DNA of 64,000 bases, from positions 58,480 to 122,479 of the forward strand of contig JACKJR010000007.1 in assembly GCA_020637855.1 (NCBI GenBank), given 5' to 3'. Source of the stretch: Rhodobiaceae bacterium. GTDB lineage: Bacteria > Pseudomonadota > Alphaproteobacteria > Rhizobiales > Tepidamorphaceae. Made by a program: the position numbers and the translations under genes. The notes below the pieces were generated by a model. The model was not told the DNA's origin. It worked only from the letters and a program-made list of their open reading frames with translations, and did not search any database. Below are positions 1 to 8,095 of the stretch, piece after piece; positions within the stretch are counted from its first letter, which is position 1; each line of letters opens with the position of its first letter.

Positions 1-1
1 T

Positions 2-337
2 GTCGGGGCGGTCAGTCTCAATCCCGCGCTTATGAGTCTGGCCAAGGGCTATGCCGCCTCGCTCGCCGGCAATGCTCGCACCAACCGCAACGTGCAGCCG
101 GACGGCAAGCTGAGGGCGCGCCTGCAATCAGCAGGTTACCAGGCAGCTGACGTGGATGAGTCCGTCACTGCCGGCTACCACACCTTCGCCGAAGCGTTTT
201 CCGGATGGCGCGACAGTCCGCCCCACCGCAAGACGATGCTGATGAAGAACGCAACAGAAATGGGCATCGCCGCGGCCTACGCACCCAACACAAGGTACAA
301 GGTCTATTGGGTGCTCGTTATGGCACAGCCGAAATAG
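2..337 (+). CDS. CAP-domain protein, 5' truncated by the window edge
   Basis: The reading frame is open from base 2, so the N-terminus lies outside the window. The visible 111 residues match the C-terminal half of the bacterial CAP (SCP/PR1-like) domain. The evidence is the stretch FSGWRDSPPHRKTML, where CAP proteins carry a conserved W-x-x-S-x-x-H pattern, followed by a hydrophobic strand ending in YWVLVMAQ. Bacterial CAP proteins are usually exported; any signal peptide would be upstream. The substrate is unknown. It ends 15 bases before the next gene on the same strand. Confidence 0.75.
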   Translation, partial: VGAVSLNPALMSLAKGYAASLAGNARTNRNVQPDGKLRARLQSAGYQAADVDESVTAGYHTFAEAFSGWRDSPPHRKTMLMKNATEMGIAAAYAPNTRYKVYWVLVMAQPK

Positions 338-352
338 GCCCAGTCCACGTCC

Positions 353-1969
353 ATGTTACAGCGGGCAGAGACCTACGCTTCCCTTATTTCCGGCTTCCGC
401 TGGCAGATACCCGAACGTTTCAACATCGGTGTCGCGACGACGGACGCATGGGCCGCACGAGACCCGGAGCGTACCGCGATCCTGAACCGGCTTGCCACGG
501 GAGAGGTTGAGCAGGTCACATACGGCCAGCTCGCCGGCCAGTCATCGCGGCTGGCATCGGAGCTTGCCGCGTCCGGTATCAGCGCGGGCGACCGCATCGC
601 GATCCTGCTGCCGCAATGCCCGCAAACACCGATTGCGCATGCTGCCGTCTACAAGCTCGGCGCGATCGCAGTGCCGCTGGCCCTGCTGTTCGGACCCGAC
701 GCGCTTGGCTACAGGCTGGAAAACTCCGGCGCGAAATGCGTCATCACCTGTGCGCAGGGGCTGGAACGGCTTCAGGAGATCGAAAGCCTTCCATCAAGGC
801 TGGAACTAATTGTTTCCATAGACGGTGCCTCAGGCCGCGCCGTCGCCTTCGACGACCTGGTGGCAAAAGGGAGCGAAGATTTCACCCCTGCCGACACGGG
901 TCCGGACGATCCGGCCCTGATGATCTACACCTCCGGCACGACCGGCCCGGCGAAGGGCGCGCTGCACGGTCACCGCGTATTGCTCGGCCACATTCCCGGC
1001 GTCCAGATGCCGCATGAATTCCTGCCGCAAGAGGGGGACATCCTGTGGACCCCGGCGGACTGGGCATGGGCCGGAGGACTGCTCAACATCCTGCTGCCGG
1101 GCCTGCTGCTCGGCGTTCCGATCGTGGCGGCACGCTGGGAGAAATTCGATCCCGAGGCAGCATTTGCGCTCATGGAGCAGATGCGGATCCGCAATGCCTT
1201 CATCCCCCCGACGGCCCTGAAAATGATGCGTGCCGTCGAAAACCCATCTTCGCGCTATCGCCTTGATCTGCGCACGGTCGGTTCGGGCGGTGAATCGCTG
1301 GGCCGCGAGACATACGACTGGGCGCGCGCCGAACTGGGTCTCACGATCAACGAGTTTTACGGCCAGACCGAGTGCAACCTCGTGCTGTCCTCATGCGCGG
1401 ACATCGGCATCAGCCGCGCTGGTGCGATCGGCAAGGCGGTGCCCGGCCACGAAGTCGCGATCATCGATGGCGCCGGCAATGTCCTTCCCGCCGGACAAAC
1501 CGGCCAGATCGCCGTGCGGCGCCCGGACCCCGTGATGTTTCTGGAGTACTGGGACAATCCAGATGCCACACAAGCCAAATTCATCGGCGACTGGATGCTG
1601 ACCGGTGACCAGGGCATGACCGATGACGATGGTTATGTCTTTTTCGTTGGCCGCGACGACGATGTGATTACGTCCTCGGGCTATCGCATCGGGCCGGGTG
1701 AAGTGGAGGATTGCCTTCTGACCCACCCAGCGGTCGCCCTGGCTGCAGCTGTCGGAAAACCTGACCCGGTACGCACCGAGATCGTCAAGGCCTTCATCGT
1801 GCTGAAAGCAGGTCACGAGCCGTCCGATAAACTGGCCGGCGAAATACAGACCTGGGTGCGCGAGCGCCTCGCCGCGCACGAATATCCTCGCGAGATCGCC
1901 TTTCGCAAAACACTGCCGCTGACGACGACCGGCAAGGTAATCCGCCGCCTGCTGCGTGAAGAAGCCTGA
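353..1969 (+). CDS. AMP-dependent acyl-CoA synthetase (ACS/ACSM-like)
   Basis: A 538-residue ANL-superfamily adenylate-forming enzyme that would activate a carboxylic acid to acyl-AMP and then acyl-CoA. The AMP-binding signature MIYTSGTTGPAKG lies near residue 190. Further motifs are EFYGQTECN (A5 region), the hinge-region motif around LTGDQG...GRDDD, and the C-terminal catalytic lysine region TTTGKVIRRLL. Overall order and spacing resemble acetyl/medium-chain acyl-CoA synthetases more than the FadD/FATP type; chain length cannot be told from sequence. Its stop codon sits in a perfect hairpin shared with the convergent gene downstream. Confidence 0.85.
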   Translation: MLQRAETYASLISGFRWQIPERFNIGVATTDAWAARDPERTAILNRLATGEVEQVTYGQLAGQSSRLASELAASGISAGDRIAILLPQCPQTPIAHAAVYKLGAIAVPLALLFGPDALGYRLENSGAKCVITCAQGLERLQEIESLPSRLELIVSIDGASGRAVAFDDLVAKGSEDFTPADTGPDDPALMIYTSGTTGPAKGALHGHRVLLGHIPGVQMPHEFLPQEGDILWTPADWAWAGGLLNILLPGLLLGVPIVAARWEKFDPEAAFALMEQMRIRNAFIPPTALKMMRAVENPSSRYRLDLRTVGSGGESLGRETYDWARAELGLTINEFYGQTECNLVLSSCADIGISRAGAIGKAVPGHEVAIIDGAGNVLPAGQTGQIAVRRPDPVMFLEYWDNPDATQAKFIGDWMLTGDQGMTDDDGYVFFVGRDDDVITSSGYRIGPGEVEDCLLTHPAVALAAAVGKPDPVRTEIVKAFIVLKAGHEPSDKLAGEIQTWVRERLAAHEYPREIAFRKTLPLTTTGKVIRRLLREEA

Positions 1970-1987
1970 TCCGGCTCGCCGGATCAG
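1966..1987. terminator. Palindrome covering both stop codons of a convergent pair
   Basis: A perfect 9-bp inverted repeat (arm CTGATCCGG, loop CTCG) contains the TGA of the upstream plus-strand gene and the stop of the minus-strand gene. No T-tract follows on either side, so intrinsic termination is not certain. It could act as a bidirectional hairpin or 3'-end stabiliser. Confidence 0.5.
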
Positions 1988-3102
1988 CCCTTGAGGCGGT
2001 GCTTGAGTGCCCGCGCACGCCCGCGCAGGCGCTCGAGCAGGTTGGCTGTCCTGAAGGCTGGCCCCGCACGTCCACCGGCCGAGACGACCACATCGCCCAT
2101 CGCCATGCGCTCTCCCAGCATCAGTTCAGCCAGGGGATGGTCAGGCGTAGCGCAGGAATCGATGAACAAACCCGGCTGCTCGTTGAGCAGCAAGCGGACG
2201 GTCTCCATCAGCACATGTTTTCCGGGTGAATGGCGCGAATAGGATTCATCATACGCGATCTTCCACAGCCACGCCGTTCCCGACCCCATGAATACGATCA
2301 GTGAAGCAATGGGTATGCCCGAGGCCCGCATGGTCAGGATCTGCACCATGCCCCGTTCGCAAAGGGCCGCCACGGCTTTGCGGGTGAACTCGCTGGTGGC
2401 GGCAACGCTCTGCAAAGCGCTACCCGCCTCACCCTTCCATCCTGAGGATTCAAGCTGAAGAAATACGTCCAGTGATTTCCCGACGTCATCGGTGTCACGC
2501 GCCCGCTCGAAGGTCACGTCGCACTCGCGTTTGAGGGCGGAAATCTGCTGGCGCATGCGCTTGCGCCGTGACCCTTTGATGGTCGCTTGCAGATAGCTAT
2601 CGCCATCGAGATCGGTGCGGGCAACCGCACGCTGGTGCCCGCCATGCACATAAAGCGGCTTGCGCACCGACAGCAACGCTGCGGCAAACGGGGTGTCGAG
2701 TGACAGGTTGGGCAGCATGACGATACCGGGCAGGCCATTGTCCATCGTGACCGCATCGAAGAGGGCAATCGTGGCGGCCTCGGCGCAATCTTTCGCGACC
2801 AGCGGCAGACAGGACGGCGCATAAGCGTGCGACCAGACCTCCACGACCGGAAACGGAACGCCCCAGCGGTTGATGCGCCTGAACGGCATCAGCCCGACCA
2901 TGGTATCCCCCGACCAGGCGATGATGGCCTGCAACTGCTCGTCAGCCTCCAGCGCTGCTGCGGCGGGAACGGCGAATGCCGGATCGTTGAAGACATTCGG
3001 TGTGGCGGCACACTCGGCCAGCGCTTCCCAGGCCAAAGCATGCCGGGACAATTCAGCCCAGTTCACACGCTCGGTGCGGATTTGTTCCGCTGAAACCTTC
3101 AC
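1984..3102 (-). CDS. GNAT/FemAB-like acetyltransferase (CelD/BcsL family)
   Basis: 372 residues with the architecture of the CelD/BcsL (BioF2-like) acetyltransferases. The C-terminal GNAT-type fold includes FLQLESSGWKGEAGSAL, a conserved pattern of this family (E-x-x-G-W-K), and a later LWKIAYDESYSRHSPGKHV strand/helix typical of the acyl-CoA-binding half. Relatives are linked to polysaccharide or cell-envelope modification; the acceptor here is unknown. No signal peptide or membrane segment is seen, so it is presumably cytosolic. It is convergent with the acyl-CoA synthetase and divergent from the chemoreceptor upstream of it. Confidence 0.75.
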   Translation of the reverse strand: MKVSAEQIRTERVNWAELSRHALAWEALAECAATPNVFNDPAFAVPAAAALEADEQLQAIIAWSGDTMVGLMPFRRINRWGVPFPVVEVWSHAYAPSCLPLVAKDCAEAATIALFDAVTMDNGLPGIVMLPNLSLDTPFAAALLSVRKPLYVHGGHQRAVARTDLDGDSYLQATIKGSRRKRMRQQISALKRECDVTFERARDTDDVGKSLDVFLQLESSGWKGEAGSALQSVAATSEFTRKAVAALCERGMVQILTMRASGIPIASLIVFMGSGTAWLWKIAYDESYSRHSPGKHVLMETVRLLLNEQPGLFIDSCATPDHPLAELMLGERMAMGDVVVSAGGRAGPAFRTANLLERLRGRARALKHRLKG

Positions 3103-3438
3103 ACCCGCACCACTCCGATCAGTGAACCCGCAATATGGCTGAGAAACCTATCAGCCGGCTTGCCGGGCGGCAAAGAGGGAACGTGAACACGCAATGGAAC
3201 CGGGATGTGCGGTCGTCTTCGACAAAGGTTGCAACACGCAAAAGTAGCATCACCCGAAGTAATAAACATTCCAGATAGAAAATGCATTTATACGCAGGGA
3301 CTTAGCTGATCCAGAAAACGTTAGATTAACATATCCGGAATACATTCCCTCACATTGAAACGACCGTCACGGGAACTTGCGCGCGCAAGAACTGCCGAAG
3401 AGACCCGCAGCGCCAACATGAACGTTACGAGGAAGTAT
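3103..3438. other. Intergenic region between divergent genes, upstream of chemoreceptor 1
   Basis: The stretch must carry promoters for both flanking genes. I see no gene in it. The distal part is AT-richer, with a short palindrome GGAATACATTCC at 3337-3348 that could be an operator. The chemoreceptor frame is open from 3355, but the part before 3439 looks untranslated (see the next entry). Confidence 0.4.
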
Positions 3439-5589
3439 ATGGTCCTGTCCCGCCTGAAGAATCTGTCCATCTCCGCAAAAATCCCCGCCTTGGTCATCGT
3501 GTCCGCAGTCGCAATCGCCGCCGGCATCGGAACATCGGCCTATGTGGCGGCGAGCAAAGAAGAACACCGGCAGATCGAGGTTCGTTTCAATGCTCTGCTG
3601 GACAGCCGCAAGTCGGCATTGAACGACTATTTGAAGTCGATCGAGGAGGATCTCCGCGTCCTGGCTGCGAACCCGCGCACCCATGAAGCCCTGAAAGCGT
3701 TCCACGATGGCTATGGCGCCATGCCCGATGCCGTGAGCGCCCTGCAAAAGCTCTACATCGACGACAATCCGAACCCGCTTGGCGAAAAGCACAAGCTCGA
3801 TGCCGCATCGGACGGCTCGGCCTATTCGCAGTCCCACGCCGTCTATCACGACGGTTTCCGCACCCTGCTGGAAGAGCGCGGATATTACGACATCTTCCTG
3901 TTCGATATGGACGGCAACCTCGTCTACACGGTGTTCAAGGAACGCGACTACGCGACCAATTTCGTCTCCGGCGAATGGGCCGAAACCGACCTCGGCAAGG
4001 TCTACCGGGCGGCACGGGACGCGTCCGACGCCGGCTTCATCACCTTCGAGGACTTCCGGCCCTACAAGCCCAGCTTCGACGCACCGGCGAGCTTCATGGC
4101 CAAGCCGATCTATGAAAATGGTCGGAAGATCGGCGTGCTCGCTTTCCAGATGCCCATCGACCGCATCAACACATTGATGAACAACGTCAGTGGCCTCGGT
4201 AATACCGGCGAAGCCATGATCATCGGCGCCGACAAGCTGATGCGTAACGATTCCAAATTTTCGGACGCAAACGACATCCTGGCGACCTCCATCGACGGAC
4301 CCGCCATCGAGGTCGCACTGGCAGGCAATGCAACCATAGGCACATTGTCCGGTTACCGGGATACGAAGTTCGATATGGCGGCCACACCATTCGAGTACCG
4401 CGGCACGACCTGGGCGCTGGCAATCATGCAGGCTGAATCGGAAGTCGAAGCGCCTGTCGCCGCTATGCGCAACACCATGCTCATGATCGCGCTTGGTTTC
4501 CTTGCGGCTGTTTCCTTCGTCGGCTTTTTCTTCTCCCGCTCCATCACCCGTCCAATGGCTGGACTGACCGCAAAGATGCGCGACCTAGCCGAAGGCAATA
4601 CCGAGATCGACCTGTCGGACGCTCAGCGGGGCGATGAACTTGGTGCCATGACCCGCGCCGTGCAGGTTTTCCGCGACAACGCCATCGAGCGGTCGCGTCT
4701 GGAAGCGGCCACCAGCCAGGATCGCGCCGCACAGGAACGCCGCCAGCAAAAGATCGAGACCCTGATTTCCGATTTCCGCGCCGAAGTCGCTTCCGCCCTC
4801 GACCAGGTTGCGGCAGCGACCACCGAAATGGAATCGACGGCAGGCGCCCTGACCTCGATTGCCGAGGAAACCAACCACCAGGCATCTTCCGCCGCTGCGG
4901 CTTCCGAGGAAGCCTCCACCAACGTCCAGACCGTCGCGTCTGCGGCGGAGGAGCTCACCGCATCGATCAATGAGATCGACCGCCAGGTCAGCGAGACGAC
5001 CGATACGGTCAAGCGTGCGGCAAGCCGCGCGGCCTCGACCAACGAGCAGGTTGGAGTGCTTGCTGAAGCCGCCCAGAAGATCGGCGACGTTGTCGGCCTC
5101 ATCTCCGACATCGCCGAACAGACCAACCTTCTCGCCTTGAACGCAACCATCGAGGCCGCCCGCGCCGGCGAGCAGGGCAAGGGCTTCGCGGTCGTCGCGG
5201 CGGAAGTGAAATCACTCGCCAACCAGACGGCCAAGGCAACAGAGGAAATCGCCCAGCAGATTTCCGGCATCCAGGGATCGACCGGAGATGCCGTCGCATC
5301 GATCTCCGAAATCGCCAGCATCATGACCGAGGTGGAAGGCTTCACCGCCTCGATCGCAGCAGCCGTGCGCCAGCAGGGTTCTGCAACCAGCGAAATCAGC
5401 CGCAATGTCCAGGAGGCGTCTACCGGAACCCAGGTTGTCGCCGAAAACGTTTCGGGCGTAACCAACGCATCGAACGAGACAAGCCAGTCGGCGACCCAGG
5501 TTGCCGCCGCCACGACGCAGCTTGCAGAACTGACGGTCCGGCTCAAGGAATCGGTCGACGGATTCCTTGAAGAAGTTGCCGCTGCGTAA
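3439..5589 (+). CDS. Methyl-accepting chemotaxis protein with periplasmic dCache-type domain
   Basis: A transmembrane chemoreceptor of about 716 residues. An N-terminal membrane helix (KIPALVIVSAVAIAAGI) is followed by a roughly 300-residue periplasmic sensor with double-Cache features (RGYYDIFLFDMDGNLVYTV, FMAKPIYENGRKIGVLAFQ). A second membrane helix (about 4471-4545), a HAMP segment with PMAGLTAKMRDLAEG, and a long MA signalling domain follow. The hairpin tip EQTNLLALNATIEAARAGE would bind CheW/CheA. An ATG at 3355 is in frame, but ATG 3439 has a strong ribosome site (GAGGAAG, 4 bases away) and gives a normal N-terminus. There is no C-terminal CheR/CheB pentapeptide. The ligand is unknown. 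Confidence 0.88.
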   Translation: MVLSRLKNLSISAKIPALVIVSAVAIAAGIGTSAYVAASKEEHRQIEVRFNALLDSRKSALNDYLKSIEEDLRVLAANPRTHEALKAFHDGYGAMPDAVSALQKLYIDDNPNPLGEKHKLDAASDGSAYSQSHAVYHDGFRTLLEERGYYDIFLFDMDGNLVYTVFKERDYATNFVSGEWAETDLGKVYRAARDASDAGFITFEDFRPYKPSFDAPASFMAKPIYENGRKIGVLAFQMPIDRINTLMNNVSGLGNTGEAMIIGADKLMRNDSKFSDANDILATSIDGPAIEVALAGNATIGTLSGYRDTKFDMAATPFEYRGTTWALAIMQAESEVEAPVAAMRNTMLMIALGFLAAVSFVGFFFSRSITRPMAGLTAKMRDLAEGNTEIDLSDAQRGDELGAMTRAVQVFRDNAIERSRLEAATSQDRAAQERRQQKIETLISDFRAEVASALDQVAAATTEMESTAGALTSIAEETNHQASSAAAASEEASTNVQTVASAAEELTASINEIDRQVSETTDTVKRAASRAASTNEQVGVLAEAAQKIGDVVGLISDIAEQTNLLALNATIEAARAGEQGKGFAVVAAEVKSLANQTAKATEEIAQQISGIQGSTGDAVASISEIASIMTEVEGFTASIAAAVRQQGSATSEISRNVQEASTGTQVVAENVSGVTNASNETSQSATQVAAATTQLAELTVRLKESVDGFLEEVAAA
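5065..5126 (+). repeat. 62-bp exact repeat shared by chemoreceptors 1 and 2 (copy 1)
   Basis: This segment of the MA-domain hairpin is identical base for base to 6955-7016 in the neighbouring chemoreceptor gene. More near-identical DNA follows downstream. Silent sites are conserved as well as the protein, which points to recent duplication or gene conversion. Confidence 0.8.
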
Positions 5590-5754
5590 TATTCATGCAA
5601 GTAATACGATTCTTTCCGTAGCATTGTATCTTGTTACGGGAAGAATTTCTGATTTTAGAACCCGACCTTACACGACGCATATATATTCCTTAACCAATCT
5701 CGTTGAGGATTCTCCTTTAGATTCAGAACCGATCTGTCGGGTTCAGGGGGAATT

Positions 5755-7479
5755 ATGAAAAAGCTGTCCGGTTTCCTGTCGCGCCTTCCGCTGAGCTGGA
5801 AAGCGTCATCGCTGGTGGTTGCACTGACCGCTGCCACCATCATCACGCTTGCCATGGTCGTGCAGATGATGATGCAGCGAAGCATCGCGGATGAAGTCAT
5901 CGAGCGGCAGGCGAAAAACCTGCGCATCGCCGCGTCCATCATGCATGGCGCGATCATCGGGCTGAACGTTACATGGACCGAAGATGGCAATGTCGATCGC
6001 CTGACCGTCGATTCGATTCCCGGATTCCTGTCCCACGACATGATCGACAAGGTTGGCAAACTCACCGGAGAAACGGCCACCGTCTTCGTCTGGGACGAAA
6101 AGACAAAGGACTTCTGGCGCCGCACGACGAATATCGTGAAACCGGACGGTTCGCGCGCAGTCGGTACTCAGCTGGGACAGAACGGGGCCGTCTATCCGGT
6201 GGTCACCAAAGGAGAAACTTTCCTCGGCGAAGCAGTCATCCTCGGCCTTCCCTACTACACGATCTACAAGCCGATCTTCGATTCCAAGGACAACGTCATC
6301 GGCATTCTCTATGCCGGCGTCCAGAAGGATCGCCTCGCCGGCCGAATCCACAACATGCGCACCAGCATCGCGACCGCTGCCCTCGCCCTGATCGCCATGG
6401 CAGCCGTAATCGGGCTACTTGCGTTCCGGCACATGCTTCGTCCGATCCCGACCCTTTCGCGTGTCATGTCGAAGCTCGCCAATAACGAAACCGAAGTCGA
6501 GGTTCCCTACGCGGAGCGGGGCGACGAAATCGGCGAGATCGCACGCACCGTCAGGGTCTTCCGCGACAACGCCATCGAGCGCAAGAAACTGGAAGAGGCA
6601 ACCGGCAGAAACCACGAAGCCGAGCAGACACGCCAGCGCAAGATCGAAGCGCTCATCAACAATTTCCGTTCGGAAGTGGCTTCCGCGCTCGAGCAGGTCA
6701 CCTCCGCAACCGACCGCATGGAGACCACGGCCGGTTCACTGACGTCCATTGCCGATGCGACCAATCAGAAAGCCTCGTCCGCCGCGGCTGCTTCGGAGGA
6801 AGCTTCGGAAAACGTCGAGACCGTCGCTGCGGCAACCGAAGAATTGTCGGCATCGATTGGCGAGATCGACAGCAAGGTCGCGCAGACCAACGAGGTCGTC
6901 AAACGCGCATCAAACCGGGCGGCCTCCACCAACGAACAGGTTGGCGCTCTCGCCGAAGCCGCCCAGAAGATCGGCGACGTTGTCGGCCTCATCTCCGACA
7001 TCGCCGAACAGACCAATCTGCTGGCACTCAACGCAACCATCGAGGCCGCGCGCGCCGGCGAGATGGGTAAGGGATTTGCGGTCGTCGCGGCGGAAGTGAA
7101 ATCGCTTGCCAACCAGACGGCCAAGGCCACAGAGGAAATTTCCCAGCAGATCTCCGGTATCCAGAATTCAACGACCGATGCCGTTGAATCGATCGGGGAA
7201 ATCACCAGGGTCATGGCCGAGGTTGACGAGTTCACCGCCGCAATCGCTGAAGCCATACGCCAGCAGGGCGAAGCGACCAGCGAGATCAGCGGCAACGTCA
7301 ACAAGGCTTCAAGCGGCACTCAGGTCGTTGCAGCCAACATCACCGGCGTGACCGAAACCGCTGCTGAAACCAACGAATCCGCGACCAATGTCGCAGCCGC
7401 GACCCGGGAACTGGTGGACCTTACCGATCGCCTGAAAAATTCCGTCGATACTTTCCTCGACGAAGTCGCAGCCGCCTGA
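5755..7479 (+). CDS. Methyl-accepting chemotaxis protein with Cache_3-Cache_2 type sensor
   Basis: 574 residues. TM1 (about 20-42) is followed by a periplasmic domain of about 160 residues with the Cache_3/Cache_2-fusion hallmarks: TGETATVFVWDEKTKDFWRR, GTQLGQNGAVYPVV, and GLPYYTIYKPIFDSKDNVIG. TM2 (about 203-225), HAMP and an MA signalling domain follow. The MA part is nearly the same as in the preceding chemoreceptor, including the hairpin tip, while the sensor parts differ, so the two likely share a signalling array but read different ligands. A strong ribosome site (AGGGGG) precedes ATG 5755. The 165-bp gap upstream is AT-rich and may hold its own promoter. Confidence 0.9.
   Translation: MKKLSGFLSRLPLSWKASSLVVALTAATIITLAMVVQMMMQRSIADEVIERQAKNLRIAASIMHGAIIGLNVTWTEDGNVDRLTVDSIPGFLSHDMIDKVGKLTGETATVFVWDEKTKDFWRRTTNIVKPDGSRAVGTQLGQNGAVYPVVTKGETFLGEAVILGLPYYTIYKPIFDSKDNVIGILYAGVQKDRLAGRIHNMRTSIATAALALIAMAAVIGLLAFRHMLRPIPTLSRVMSKLANNETEVEVPYAERGDEIGEIARTVRVFRDNAIERKKLEEATGRNHEAEQTRQRKIEALINNFRSEVASALEQVTSATDRMETTAGSLTSIADATNQKASSAAAASEEASENVETVAAATEELSASIGEIDSKVAQTNEVVKRASNRAASTNEQVGALAEAAQKIGDVVGLISDIAEQTNLLALNATIEAARAGEMGKGFAVVAAEVKSLANQTAKATEEISQQISGIQNSTTDAVESIGEITRVMAEVDEFTAAIAEAIRQQGEATSEISGNVNKASSGTQVVAANITGVTETAAETNESATNVAAATRELVDLTDRLKNSVDTFLDEVAAA
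6955..7016 (+). repeat. 62-bp exact repeat shared by chemoreceptors 1 and 2 (copy 2)
   Basis: Second copy of the segment at 5065-5126, inside the MA domain of the second chemoreceptor. Confidence 0.8.
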
Positions 7480-7500
7480 CGGCATCGAAATACGGATCGA

Positions 7501-7527
7501 AACGCCCGGCTCAGGCCGGGCGTTTTG
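7501..7527. terminator. Rho-independent terminator between convergent genes
   Basis: A 10-bp perfect stem (arm AACGCCCGGC, loop TCAG) is followed by TT on the plus strand and preceded by AA-rich sequence. It sits between the chemoreceptor stop (7479) and the convergent DUF924 stop (7541), so it can serve both strands. Confidence 0.85.
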
Positions 7528-7540
7528 CTTTGCGGCCTGT

Positions 7541-8095
7541 TCAGCCGCCGAATCCGCCGGTTCTCAGATAGGCATCCTCCTCGGGCGTAGACACCCGGTC
7601 CAGGATTGCACTGCGGTGTGGGAAGCGTCCAAAGCGGCGGATCGGATCCATGTGCACAAGCGCATAGTGATACCCTTCGTCATCGCCGTCCGCCCGGCAC
7701 AAATCCACACATCGGGTTTGCGCGGCAATGTCTTCGGCATGCATGAATGGCATGTAGAAGAACCGCCGCGCGGGATACGGGTATGCGCGGTGATACCCTC
7801 GGGCCAGCGATTCCTCGGCAAGCGCAAGCGCCTGCGCATCGGTTGCGAACATGCGCGGGGTATCACGGAACATGTTACGCGGCATCTGGTCGAGCAACAG
7901 GATCAGCGCCAGCATCGAATGCGGCGCGTCCCGCCACGCCTCTAGCTCCCCGGCACAGGCTGCTTCAAACGCCGCACCGCACTCGGTGCGGCATGATTCG
8001 TCAAAGGCCCCGTCGCCGCTGAACCAGGCTTGCGGACCTGCCTTCCACCAGAAAGACAGAATCTGATTGGGATCCGGCAATTCACCACCTCTCAA
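7541..8095 (-). CDS. DUF924 family protein
   Basis: 184 residues, the usual length for DUF924. Conserved features include ILSFWW at the start, ILLLDQMPRNMFR, ARRFFYMPFMHAED, HMDPIRRFGRFPHRSAIL and the C-terminal EEDAYL. The family folds as a TPR-like helical bundle; its biochemical role is not established. The frame starts with TTG at 8095, overlapping the TGA of the upstream synthetase gene by four bases (TTGA). A second in-frame TTG at 8080 has a better ribosome site (GAGGTGG, 4 bases away). Either way, translation is coupled to the preceding gene. Confidence 0.85.
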   Translation of the reverse strand: MRGGELPDPNQILSFWWKAGPQAWFSGDGAFDESCRTECGAAFEAACAGELEAWRDAPHSMLALILLLDQMPRNMFRDTPRMFATDAQALALAEESLARGYHRAYPYPARRFFYMPFMHAEDIAAQTRCVDLCRADGDDEGYHYALVHMDPIRRFGRFPHRSAILDRVSTPEEDAYLRTGGFGG

